From CAWFMO01 sp963817065 (GTDB lineage: Bacteria; Actinomycetota; Thermoleophilia; Solirubrobacterales; 70-9): a stretch of DNA of 64,000 nt. The stretch lies in assembly GCA_963817065.1 (NCBI GenBank), contig CAWFMO010000001.1, positions 310,001 through 374,000 on the forward strand, in the 5' to 3' direction. Each line of letters starts with the position of its first letter. Within the stretch, counting starts at the first letter, position 1. Shown here one piece after another: positions 50,940-58,323 of the stretch. The translations under genes and the position numbers were made by a program. Under the pieces are notes generated by a model. It ran no database searches and was not told where the DNA came from. It saw only the letters and a list, made by a program, of their open reading frames with translations.

Positions 50940-51287
50940 ATGGCATCTCGCGATGTCACAACCGATGCACCCCGCGCCGGCGTCGGAACTCCGGGAGTGT
51001 TCCGGAGTTTCGCCCGCCGGTTGAGCACCGAGACCAAGCAGGCATTCAAGACGACCGAGTTCTGGGCCTTTGTGATCGTAGGCCTGATGCTGCTGATCGC
51101 GGCGAACTCCGTCGAGGGCAACGAAGGCGGCACCGACTACTTCGCTGCCGACACCCTCTGGCTCTACATCACGGCGCTGACGATCGGCTACATGCTCAGT
51201 CGTGGACTCGCGAAGTCCGGTGTTCGCGACCCGTACAACCAGGCCGGCACCAACGAAGACGGCGGAGACGGCTCCGCTCGCCGCTGA
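50940..51287 (+). CDS. Small two-helix membrane protein of unknown function
   Basis: 115 residues, preceded by the SD GAGGAGG seven bases before ATG. A cytoplasmic N-terminus (FRSFARRLSTETKQAFKTTE) leads to helix 1 FWAFVIVGLMLLIAANSVEG, a loop, and helix 2 DTLWLYITALTIGYML, then a charged tail. No family recognised. A 45-residue membrane protein follows. Confidence 0.65.
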   Translation: MASRDVTTDAPRAGVGTPGVFRSFARRLSTETKQAFKTTEFWAFVIVGLMLLIAANSVEGNEGGTDYFAADTLWLYITALTIGYMLSRGLAKSGVRDPYNQAGTNEDGGDGSARR

Positions 51288-51294
51288 CGGGCGG

Positions 51295-51432
51295 ATGACT
51301 GAAGGGAGAGATCCGTTTCGCACGGGCACCCGGGTGAAGGTTTATGGATGTTCACCCGGGTGCCTGCTCTCCTCGCTGCTGGTTTCGGTCGGGCTGACGA
51401 TCCTCGTCAATCTGCTGATCCGTCTCTTCTAG
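51295..51432 (+). CDS. 45-residue single-helix membrane protein
   Basis: ATG 51295 to TAG 51430-51432. A basic N-terminus (TEGRDPFRTGTRVKVYG) is followed by CSPGCLL and one membrane helix (SSLLVSVGLTILVNLLIRLF). The tight spacing to the 115-residue gene suggests an operon. The stop overlaps the -10-like TAGGAT of the YtoQ gene. Confidence 0.6.
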   Translation: MTEGRDPFRTGTRVKVYGCSPGCLLSSLLVSVGLTILVNLLIRLF

Positions 51433-51441
51433 GATCCGGCG

Positions 51442-51903
51442 ATGGCCTGGAACGTCTACCTCGCCGGAGAGATCCACAGCGACTGGCGCGAGCGGATCGC
51501 GGAGGGAGCGAAGGACGCGGGGCTCGAGGTCGAGTTCTCATCCCCGGTCACCGACCACGGCGCGAGCGACGACGTCGGCGTCGCGATCCTCGGCGAGGAG
51601 GACGACGGCTTCTGGAAGGACCACAAGGGCGCCGGGGTCAACGCGATCCGGACCCAGACCCTGATTCGCTCGGCGGACGTCGTAGTGGTCAGGTTCGGCG
51701 AGCAGTACAAGCAGTGGAACGCGGCTTTCGACGCCGGCTTCGCCGCCGCGCTCGGGAAGCCGATCGTCACCCTGCACCCGCCCGAGCACGACCACGCGCT
51801 GAAGGAGATCGACCGAGCCGCGATGGCGACCGCCGGGACGCCCGAGCAGGTGGTCGAGGTGCTGCGCTACGTGCTCGACGGCAAGCTCGGCGCCTCGAGC
51901 TGA
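51442..51903 (+). CDS. YtoQ-family protein
   Basis: 153 residues. WNVYLAGEIHSDWRERI is the N-terminal family signature; VVVRFGEQYKQWNAAFDAGF and IVTLHPPEHDHALKEIDRAA complete it. It resembles nucleoside 2-deoxyribosyltransferase-like folds, but no function is established for YtoQ. ATG 51442 has TAGGAT six bases upstream. Confidence 0.9.
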   Translation: MAWNVYLAGEIHSDWRERIAEGAKDAGLEVEFSSPVTDHGASDDVGVAILGEEDDGFWKDHKGAGVNAIRTQTLIRSADVVVVRFGEQYKQWNAAFDAGFAAALGKPIVTLHPPEHDHALKEIDRAAMATAGTPEQVVEVLRYVLDGKLGASS

Positions 51904-51917
51904 CCGGCGAGCAACTC

Positions 51918-52244
51918 TCAGCGAACCAGCCGGCCGAGCGCCTGCATCAGCTCCGAGGTCATCTCTTCGCGCCGGGCCGGGTCGGTGCCCTCGGTCATGC
52001 AGTGCTGGACGTGCCCCTGGGCGAGGCCGAGGGCGATCGTGTCGAGCGCGGCCTGCGCCGCGGCGATCTGCTGCAGGACATCGGGGCACCAGCGGTCGTC
52101 GTCGACCATCCCCTGGATCCCCCGCACCTGGCCTTCGACACGGCGCAGCCGCGCCTGGAGCTGGTCCTTGGTCGCCGAGTAGCCCCGCGCCGCGGGGGCC
52201 CCGGGGGTCTTGGTCTTGGTCTTGGACTTCGTTTCTGGGCTCAT
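51918..52244 (-). CDS. csoR: CsoR/FrmR-family metal-sensing repressor
   Basis: 108 residues. The four-helix CsoR core has LRRVEGQVRGIQGMVDDDRWC with the first Cys, then LAQGHVQHCM with His and the second Cys, the C-H-C triad of copper(I) sensors. A Lys/Thr-rich N-terminus precedes it. ATG 52244 is chosen because TATGAT (52257-52252) is seven bases upstream and the operator lies over this promoter; upstream ATGs at 52253 and 52256 are in the operator. It is divergent from a membrane protein gene and probably regulates both. Confidence 0.88.
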   Translation of the reverse strand: MSPETKSKTKTKTPGAPAARGYSATKDQLQARLRRVEGQVRGIQGMVDDDRWCPDVLQQIAAAQAALDTIALGLAQGHVQHCMTEGTDPARREEMTSELMQALGRLVR

Positions 52245-52254
52245 GCCGAACATC

Positions 52255-52271
52255 ATACCCCCCAGGTGTAT
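52255..52271. promoter_or_regulatory. CsoR box A
   Basis: ATACCCCCCAGGTGTAT has a C-rich half and a GTAT end, typical of CsoR operators (TACCC-GGGTA). It overlaps the csoR -10 hexamer. Confidence 0.7.
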
Positions 52272-52297
52272 GTGCTACCGTCCCGCGCGTCGCTCAA

Positions 52298-52314
52298 ATA
52301 CCCCCCTGGAGTAT
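52298..52314. promoter_or_regulatory. CsoR box B
   Basis: ATACCCCCCTGGAGTAT is nearly identical to box A (15 of 17). It is 16 bases before ATG 52330 of the divergent gene, between its promoter and SD. Confidence 0.7.
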
Positions 52315-52329
52315 GAGAGGAGAACCAAG

Positions 52330-52782
52330 ATGCACGCAACGACCGTCACACCGCTGGCGCTCGACCGCCGCGGCCGGCTCGCGCCCGCGCTCAGCTTCGC
52401 CCGCCACTACGGCGAGATGGTCGCGGCGATGCTGCTCGGGATGCTCGTCCTCGGCGCCGGCTTCACGCTCGCGCTCAGCCCCGTCGGCATCGACGTCGGT
52501 TCGTGGAACAGCGATGCGCCCGCGCTGGCCCTGGCCGGGATGGCGCTCACGATGACCGTGCCGATGGCGGCCTGGATGCGCCACCGCGGCCACGGCTGGG
52601 GCGCCACGCTCGAGATGAGCGCCGCGATGATCGTGCCGACCGTCGCCGCGATCGCGCTGCTCGCGTCGGGCGTGGTCACCGACATCCACGCGCTGATGAT
52701 GATCGAGCACGTCGCGATGTTCCCGTTGATGTTCGTGGCGATGTTGCTGCGGCGCCCGGAGTACACGCACCCGGTCGGATAG
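52330..52782 (+). CDS. CsoR-linked four-helix membrane protein
   Basis: 150 residues, with SD AGAGGAG. Four hydrophobic helices (MVAAMLLGMLVLGAGFTLAL; ALALAGMALTMTVPMAAW; MSAAMIVPTVAAIALLAS; MMIEHVAMFPLMFVAMLL) with RHRGHGW between the second and third. The Met/His content suits copper handling. Relatives are sometimes auto-labelled FliP, which I do not support since there is no flagellar context. Control by CsoR is inferred from box B. Confidence 0.75.
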   Translation: MHATTVTPLALDRRGRLAPALSFARHYGEMVAAMLLGMLVLGAGFTLALSPVGIDVGSWNSDAPALALAGMALTMTVPMAAWMRHRGHGWGATLEMSAAMIVPTVAAIALLASGVVTDIHALMMIEHVAMFPLMFVAMLLRRPEYTHPVG

Positions 52783-52817
52783 TGGCGCTGCCCTCCTCTA
52801 CCCTCCGCCCTTGCCCC

Positions 52818-52906
52818 GGAGGGGTGCCGGAGTGGTTGAACGGGGCGGTCTCGAAAACCGTTAGGGGCCTTCGGGTCCCTCGTGGGTTCGAATCCCACCC
52901 CCTCCG
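52818..52906 (+). tRNA. tRNA-Ser (anticodon CGA)
   Basis: 89 bases, acceptor GGAGGGG/CCCCTCC, long variable arm, T-arm GTGGGTTCGAATCCCAC, and anticodon loop CTCGAAA giving CGA. Discriminator G, no CCA encoded. It lies between the CsoR-linked gene and dinB. Confidence 0.97.
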
Positions 52907-52964
52907 CTTGGTTCGAGCTGCCGTAGTCGCTCGTCGGCCGCCGGCTTGACCTCCGTGTGATAAT

Positions 52965-52978
52965 CGAACATATGTTCG
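52965..52978. promoter_or_regulatory. SOS box (LexA site) of dinB
   Basis: CGAACATATGTTCG is a perfect palindrome matching the Gram-positive/actinobacterial LexA consensus CGAAC-N4-GTTCG. TTGACC (52946-52951) is 17 bases from CATATG, so the box would cover the -10 element. It lies 16 bases before the start of the polymerase gene. Confidence 0.85.
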
Positions 52979-52994
52979 TGTCCGGACGCGAGCC

Positions 52995-54170
52995 GTGATC
53001 CTGCACGCCGACGCCGACGCGTTCTTCGCCGCGGTCGAGCAGCGCGACGACCCGCGGTTGCTCGGCCGCCCGACGCTGGTCGGGACCTGGGTCGTGATGG
53101 CGGCGAGCTACGAGGCGCGGGCGCGGGGCGTCAAGAGCGCGATGGGCACCGCGCGGGCGCTGCGGCTGTGCCCGAACGCGGCGGTCGTCGAGCCGCACTT
53201 CTCGGCCTACACCGAGGCGAGCCGGGCGCTGTTCGAGGTCTTCCGGCTGATGGCGCCGAAGGTCGAGGGGCTCTCGCTCGAGGAGGCGTTCCTCGACGTC
53301 CGCGGGCTCGAGACGATCTTCGGCCCGGTTCCCGAGATCGGCGCCGAGCTGCGGCGCGTCGCCCGCGAGCGGGTCGATCTGCCGGTCACGGTCGGCGGCG
53401 GGAGCACGAAGCTGATCGCGAAGATGGCGAGCCGCGCCGCGAAGCCCGACGGGCTGCTCGTCGTCGCGCCCGGCGACGAGCTCGACTTCCTGCACCCGAT
53501 GCCGGCCGAGCGGCTCTGGGGCATCGGGCCGAAGACGGCGGCGAAGCTTCGGCGGCGGGGGATAGCGACCGTCGGCGAGGTCGCCGAGATCGAGGAGGCG
53601 GCGCTGATCTCGATCCTCGGGCCGGCCGCGGGCCGCCAGCTCCACCGGCTCGCGAACAACCTCGACCCGCGACCGGTGCGCGCGGGGCGCTCGCGGCGCT
53701 CTGTCGGCTCGCAGTCGGCGCTCGACCGGCCGCCGGGATCACCGGGGGACATCGACCGGGTCCTGGTCGCGCTATGCGATCGGGTCGCGCGGCGGGTCAG
53801 GAAGGCGGGCCGCGCCGGGCGCACGATCGTCTTGCGGCTGCGGTTCGCCGACTACTCGCGCGCGACCCGGTCGCGGACCCTGCCGTTCGCGACCTCCTCG
53901 ACGCGCCGGATCCTGATCGAGACCCGGGCGCTGCTCGCCGCGTCGATGCCGATGATCGAGCGCCGCGGCCTGACCCTCGTCGGGGTGACGCTCTCCAACC
54001 TCGACCACCGCCGCGCCGGTGCCCAGCTCGAGCTGCCGTTCGGCGGGCGCCGCCAAGACGCGCTCGACATCGCGCTCGACGAGATCCGCGAGCGCTTCGG
54101 CACCGCCGCGATAACCCGCGCCGCGCTGATCGGCCGCGGCCACCGGCTCTCGCCGTCGCTCTACGGCTAG
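52995..54170 (+). CDS. dinB: DNA polymerase IV (Y-family, DinB)
   Basis: 391 residues from GTG 52995. The palm has HADADAFFAAVEQRDD (first metal Asp) and SLEEAFLDV, where most DinB proteins read S-x-D-E, so the usual Asp is Glu here. The helix-hairpin-helix RLWGIGPKTAAKLRRRGI and little-finger domain follow. QLELPFG near residue 345 fits a beta-clamp binding motif. It performs error-prone translesion synthesis. The SOS box upstream indicates DNA-damage control. Confidence 0.93.
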   Translation: MILHADADAFFAAVEQRDDPRLLGRPTLVGTWVVMAASYEARARGVKSAMGTARALRLCPNAAVVEPHFSAYTEASRALFEVFRLMAPKVEGLSLEEAFLDVRGLETIFGPVPEIGAELRRVARERVDLPVTVGGGSTKLIAKMASRAAKPDGLLVVAPGDELDFLHPMPAERLWGIGPKTAAKLRRRGIATVGEVAEIEEAALISILGPAAGRQLHRLANNLDPRPVRAGRSRRSVGSQSALDRPPGSPGDIDRVLVALCDRVARRVRKAGRAGRTIVLRLRFADYSRATRSRTLPFATSSTRRILIETRALLAASMPMIERRGLTLVGVTLSNLDHRRAGAQLELPFGGRRQDALDIALDEIRERFGTAAITRAALIGRGHRLSPSLYG

Positions 54171-54676
54171 CGGGGCTCGAGGACCATCACCGGGATCTCG
54201 CGACCGCCGGTGCGCTCCTGGTAGACGTCGTAGCCGGCGTAGAGGTCGTTGACCGCCTCCCAGAGCTTGCGCTTCTCGCGGCCCTTGGCCTCGCGGGCGC
54301 GATAGTCCCCCTTGCCGTCGGTGCCCATGAAGGTGACCTCGGGGTTCGCCTTGAGGTTGAAGTACCAGGCGGGGTTGCGCTCGGCGCCGGCCTTCGAGGC
54401 TACGAGGACGACGTCCTCCCCCTGCGGGAGGTAGAGCAGCGGGGTCTTGCGCTCCTTGCCGCTCTTGGCCCCGGTGTGAATCAGCAGGCCGACCGGGACC
54501 CCGGGGCTCATCAGCTTGAAGACGTTGACCCGGTTGCCGCTCAGCGGCATCAGCACGCGGTCGATGTGGTTGGCGACGTTGATCGCGATCCAGCCACCGA
54601 AACGCGACTGGGCGAAGTTCTCGGCGAACTTCTCTCGGCGGGTCAACTCTCGCTTGTGGGACGGGATCTCGGCCAT
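54167..54676 (-). CDS. Deazaflavin (F420)-dependent nitroreductase-family protein
   Basis: 169 residues. GLLIHTGAKSGKERKTPLLY and NPAWYFNLKANPEVTF are typical of the Ddn split-barrel family, which use F420H2. The substrate may be quinones or other electrophiles. It is two bases after the SDR gene, so the pair is one operon. CTAG overlap with dinB at the 3' end. Confidence 0.9.
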   Translation of the reverse strand: MAEIPSHKRELTRREKFAENFAQSRFGGWIAINVANHIDRVLMPLSGNRVNVFKLMSPGVPVGLLIHTGAKSGKERKTPLLYLPQGEDVVLVASKAGAERNPAWYFNLKANPEVTFMGTDGKGDYRAREAKGREKRKLWEAVNDLYAGYDVYQERTGGREIPVMVLEPR

Positions 54677-54678
54677 CG

Positions 54679-55530
54679 CTACCCCTTCGGTCGCGGGTAC
54701 TGGGTACCGACGAAGCGGTCCCAGGTTCGGTCGCTGAGCAGCGCCCCGGTCCCGAGCACCATGTGCGCCGAGGGCGTGACCTTGTAGCGGGTCTTCGGGC
54801 GCCGCGACGAGATCGCGGTCTCGATCTTCCTCGCGACCGTCTCCGGCCCGCCGCCGAGCTTCGACATCGGCCCCTCGTAGGCGCCTTCGGTCGTGCTCGC
54901 GACGGCCTTGTTGAAGGAGGCGTACGGGCCGTCATCCTCGACCTCGTCGAGGCTGCCCGCGGCGGTCGAGCCGAACTCGGTCTTGATCAGGCCGGGCTCG
55001 ATCAGCACGACCTTGACTCCGAACGGCGCGACCTCGAAGCGCAGCGCGTCGGAGAGCGCCTCGACCGAGTGCTTGGTGGCGTGGTAGACGCCGCCGCCGG
55101 GGAAGACGACCTTGCCCCCGATCGAGCTCAGGTTGACGATCCGCCCCCGGCCCTGTTTGCGCATCGCGGGCAGGACGAGCTGGCAGAGGCGCAGGAGGCC
55201 GAAGACGTTGGTCTCGAACTGGCGCCGGACGCTCTCCATCGGCAGGGTCTCGAGCGCGCCGCTCTGGCTGTAGCCGGCGTTGTTGACCAGCGCGCCGACC
55301 GCTCCCTCGGCCGTCTCGATCTTCTTCACCGCGGCCTTCATCGAGCGCTCGCTGGTCACGTCGAGGGCCAGGGTCTTGCAGCCGCTCTCCTTGAGGTCCT
55401 TGATCGCGCTCACCTTGCGGGCGCTCGCGTAGACGTTCCAGCCCTTGCCGGCCAGCCGCTTCGCGGTCGCGCGCCCGATCCCGGTCGAGCAGCCCGTGAT
55501 CAGCACCGCCTTCGAGACATCTCCAGCCAC
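54679..55530 (-). CDS. Short-chain dehydrogenase/reductase
   Basis: 283 residues from GTG 55530, with SD GGAGG six to eight bases upstream; ATG 55520 is possible. AVLITGCSTGIGRATAKRL is the TGxxxGIG motif, VNNAGYSQSG the NNAG, IVNLSSIGGK the Ser and VYHATKHSVEAL the YxxxK active site. A classical SDR of unknown substrate. It is in an operon with the F420-type gene and divergent from the zinc alcohol dehydrogenase. Confidence 0.92.
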   Translation of the reverse strand: MAGDVSKAVLITGCSTGIGRATAKRLAGKGWNVYASARKVSAIKDLKESGCKTLALDVTSERSMKAAVKKIETAEGAVGALVNNAGYSQSGALETLPMESVRRQFETNVFGLLRLCQLVLPAMRKQGRGRIVNLSSIGGKVVFPGGGVYHATKHSVEALSDALRFEVAPFGVKVVLIEPGLIKTEFGSTAAGSLDEVEDDGPYASFNKAVASTTEGAYEGPMSKLGGGPETVARKIETAISSRRPKTRYKVTPSAHMVLGTGALLSDRTWDRFVGTQYPRPKG

Positions 55531-55611
55531 GTCGCCTCCTCCTACATATACAAGTGTCGAGCGCGACTCTTGCACAGTCCGGGGCTCGCGCGGCGTGTAC
55601 GCTCGCGCGCG

Positions 55612-56646
55612 ATGAAGGCGGTCACCTTCCAGGCGCCCGGAGAGGTCGCGATCGAGGAGCGCCCCGACCCCGAGCTGATCGAGCCCGGCGACGCGGTGGT
55701 CAAGATCGACGCGACCGGCGTCTGCGGCTCCGACCTCCACATCTACCACGGCCGGGTCAAGATCGAGCCGGGCTTCACGCTCGGCCACGAGTTCGTCGGC
55801 ACGGTCGCCGCCGCCGGCGACGAGGTCAAGAGCGTCGCGGTCGGCGACCGCGTCCTCGGCTGCTACTGCACCGCATGCGGCGACTGCTTCTTCTGTCGCC
55901 GCGGCGACTTCCACAAGTGCGACCAGGGGCGAGTCTTTGGCCACGGCGAGCTGCTCGGCGACCTTCAGGGGGCCCAGGCCGACGCCGTCCTCGTCCCGAA
56001 CGCCGATATCGCCCTGCGGCCGGTGCCCGACGGCCTCTCCGACGACGTCGCGCTGTTCGCGGGCGACGTGATGGGGACCGGTTACCACGCCGCCCAGGCG
56101 CTCGAGATCGAGGACGGCGGCTCGGTGGCCGTGCTCGGGCTCGGGCCGGTCGGGCTCTGCGCGGTCCAGGCAGCCCGCGCCGCGGGCGCCGACCGCGTGA
56201 TCGCGGTCGACTCGGTCGAGGAGCGGTTGAAGATGGCGGAGTCGTTCGGCGCCACCCCGGTCCACCTCACCGAGGGAGACGTCCGCGGCGCGGTCAAGGA
56301 GGCGACCGAGGGCCGCGGTGTCGACGGCACGATCGACGCGGTCGGGCACCCGGATGCGCTCGAGCTCGCCTGCAAGATCACCCGCAAGACCGGGATCGTC
56401 TCGGCGACGGGCGTCTACGCCGAGCGGGTCGACTTCCACATGGGGATCGTCTGGCTCAAGGCGCTGACGCTGCGAACCGGGCACGCGAACGTGATCAAGC
56501 ACGTCGACCCGGTGCTCGAGCTCCTGGTCTCGGGCGAGCTCGACCCGGCGCCGCTCGTGACCCACCGGATGAGCCTCGAACAGGCGCCCGAGGCCTACGC
56601 CGCGTACGACCGCCGCGAGGCTCTGAAGATCGTTCTCAGCCCTTAG
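55612..56646 (+). CDS. Zinc-dependent alcohol dehydrogenase
   Basis: 344 residues. VCGSDLHIYHG (catalytic Cys) and GHEFVGTVAAAG (His, Glu) give the active zinc; the structural zinc loop is CTACGDCFFCRRGDFHKC. VAVLGLGPVGLCAVQAA is the NAD(P) motif. Medium-chain dehydrogenase, oxidising alcohols or formaldehyde-adduct-like compounds. TACGCT is eight bases before ATG 55612. Confidence 0.93.
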   Translation: MKAVTFQAPGEVAIEERPDPELIEPGDAVVKIDATGVCGSDLHIYHGRVKIEPGFTLGHEFVGTVAAAGDEVKSVAVGDRVLGCYCTACGDCFFCRRGDFHKCDQGRVFGHGELLGDLQGAQADAVLVPNADIALRPVPDGLSDDVALFAGDVMGTGYHAAQALEIEDGGSVAVLGLGPVGLCAVQAARAAGADRVIAVDSVEERLKMAESFGATPVHLTEGDVRGAVKEATEGRGVDGTIDAVGHPDALELACKITRKTGIVSATGVYAERVDFHMGIVWLKALTLRTGHANVIKHVDPVLELLVSGELDPAPLVTHRMSLEQAPEAYAAYDRREALKIVLSP

Positions 56647-56817
56647 AACATCCGGCCAGCACCGAAGCGGGCGGAGTATCGATCTGTTCGGGTGGGTAGG
56701 CTCTCGTTCAGTCGCCCCTCCGGCGGCCAGGCGTGATATCTATGCCTTACGTACCTCGCCCTCGGGCGGGGAATATCCGTATTTCCTCGTCAAAAAAGCA
56801 AACCAAGGAGCAATTAC
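56647..56817 (+). other. AT-richer leader of the secreted Lys-rich protein gene
   Basis: 171 bases. It contains the most AT-rich stretch of the region (GATATCTATG; GAATATCCGTATTTCC; TCAAAAAAGCAAACC) and an SD AGGAG seven bases before ATG 56818. A small hairpin (CGCCCTCGGGCGGG) is possible at about 56759-56772. No riboswitch class could be matched. Confidence 0.35.
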
Positions 56818-57888
56818 ATGAGGACGAGTAAGAAGCTTGCGCTGAGTCTGGCCCTGGTGGCCTGCTCGGCAGTTACGGCATGGTCGCCGGCGTTGGCGAG
56901 TGCCGATGTCTACGCCCCGCAGACGAACGCGGTTACGTTCGCGACCAGCGCCGGTGGCTGGACAGCCTCGACGTCGACTTCCGGCCTCTGTGTCCCGGCG
57001 GTCACCTGCCCGATCGTCTCCAACTCGTACGTCGCCTCAGGGGGCGCGGGCGGCAGTGGCGGTTTCCTCCAGACCTCGTACATCGGCCTCGCGGCTGTCG
57101 GTACGACCACGAACGCAACCTGGCAGAGCCCGTCGTTCGTCTACAACGGCAACGCCGGCAACGTGCCGACGTCGGTGCAGTTCAACCTCGCGCGCCGTTC
57201 GAACATCGCGGGGCTGCTCGGCCCGGGTGAGTCGGCGACCTACAACGCGCTGCTGCACAACAACACGACCAACACCGATATCGCCCTGATTCCGGACAGC
57301 GATCAGTCCGGAGCGGCCAACTGGACCGCGGTTCCGACGATCAACGTCAACCCGGCCCAGCTGACGATCGGTAACAGCTACTCGATCAGGCTGACCTCGA
57401 CGGTCACCACGATCGCGACCGTCGTCCCGATGGGGACCAACGGCTGGGACAACGTCTCGCTGACCACCTCCGGTGGCGGCGGCGGCGGCACTCCTCCGCC
57501 GAGCGGCGGCGGTGGCGGCGGCCAGTACGGCTACTACAGCGATGGGATCTACAACTCCCAGACCCTGGCCCAGGCCCTGCTCGCCGGCGCGTTCCCGAAG
57601 TCGGCCGTGCTCAAGGGCAACAAGCTCAAGGTGAGGGTCAAGTGCGTCGCCTCGACGCAGTGCACCTACAAGGTGACGGGACTCCGCAAGGGCAAGAAGA
57701 GCAAGGCCGCGACCAGCACCAAGAAGGTGAACATCGGCGCCGGCAAGTCGAAGAAGGTCACCCTCAAGGTCAAGAAGAAGTTCCTGCCGAAGTACCAGAA
57801 GGCCAAGAAGGTCTTCATCAGGATCAAGGGGACCGTCCGCGGGATCACCGCGACCGTCGCCAAGAAGGTCAAGCTGATCAAGAAGTAG
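56818..57888 (+). CDS. Secreted protein with Gly-rich hinge and Lys-rich tail
   Basis: 356 residues. A signal peptide (LALSLALVACSAVTAW) ends near ASADVY. The main domain is beta-rich and Ser/Thr/Asn-rich (YVASGGAGGSGGFLQ), a likely surface domain. A poly-Gly/Pro hinge near 222-240 precedes a C-terminal domain dominated by Lys (KGKKSKAATSTKKVNI; KKVKLIKK). Such basic tails may bind cell-wall polymers. No family recognised. Confidence 0.6.
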   Translation: MRTSKKLALSLALVACSAVTAWSPALASADVYAPQTNAVTFATSAGGWTASTSTSGLCVPAVTCPIVSNSYVASGGAGGSGGFLQTSYIGLAAVGTTTNATWQSPSFVYNGNAGNVPTSVQFNLARRSNIAGLLGPGESATYNALLHNNTTNTDIALIPDSDQSGAANWTAVPTINVNPAQLTIGNSYSIRLTSTVTTIATVVPMGTNGWDNVSLTTSGGGGGGTPPPSGGGGGGQYGYYSDGIYNSQTLAQALLAGAFPKSAVLKGNKLKVRVKCVASTQCTYKVTGLRKGKKSKAATSTKKVNIGAGKSKKVTLKVKKKFLPKYQKAKKVFIRIKGTVRGITATVAKKVKLIKK

Positions 57889-57915
57889 CTCGGCCTACCT
57901 GAGAGAAGCGTTTTT

Positions 57916-57952
57916 CGAAACGGCCCGCCATCCGGCGGGCCGTTTCGCTTTC
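57916..57952 (+). terminator. Intrinsic-type terminator of the secreted protein gene
   Basis: CGAAACGGCCCGCC-ATCC-GGCGGGCCGTTTCG (57916-57947): a perfect 14-base stem with a four-base loop. It is followed by CTTTC, a short pyrimidine run. It begins 28 bases after the stop codon. Confidence 0.85.
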
Positions 57953-57995
57953 AAGGGCCGGTCGCCGGCGCAACGCTTAGGCATAAGCTGTGGGC

Positions 57996-58313
57996 ATGGC
58001 GGTGGAGAGGCTCGACGGCTGCGACGACCGGGCCCTGGTCCTCGAGGAGGACTACCTGACCGCGATGCGCTGGGGCTCCGAGCAGGAGGGCGGCCGCGTT
58101 CTGCTCTCCGAGATCACGAAGCCGGGAACGGTCGTCCGTCACGACAAGGGCAAGACGCTCGGCGTCTTCGGCAAGGCCGAGGAGCGGGTGAGGACCGACT
58201 TCGACCGCCTCAACCTGGCGATCTGGGTCCCGCTCGAGCGCCAGGCCGAGGCCGAGGCGTTCGTCGCCAAGGTCAACTCGGCTGTTCAGGCGGCCGGCGG
58301 CGGCAACGGCTGA
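57996..58313 (+). CDS. Small cytoplasmic protein of unknown function
   Basis: 105 residues from ATG 57996 (TAAGCT six bases upstream; GTG 57990 is possible). The sequence is mixed alpha/beta, DGCDDRALVLEEDYL and FDRLNLAIWVPLERQAEAEAF, with a Gly-rich end. No motif recognised. The opposite-strand gene that ends at 58324 is convergent. Confidence 0.55.
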   Translation: MAVERLDGCDDRALVLEEDYLTAMRWGSEQEGGRVLLSEITKPGTVVRHDKGKTLGVFGKAEERVRTDFDRLNLAIWVPLERQAEAEAFVAKVNSAVQAAGGGNG

Positions 58314-58323
58314 GGCCGGGGCC

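Noticed and set aside
52330..52782. Label FliP (flagellar export protein) for the CsoR-linked gene
   Set aside because: No flagellar genes nearby, and sequence and length do not match FliP; the label is a probable propagated error.
52946..52964. TTGACC with GATAAT as promoter for dinB
   Set aside because: The spacing is seven bases, too short for a -35/-10 pair; a -10 under the SOS box fits better.
56759..56810. Possible riboswitch before the secreted Lys-rich protein
   Set aside because: The stretch GCAAACC and a small hairpin recall GEMM-type elements, but no other conserved helix or motif could be found.
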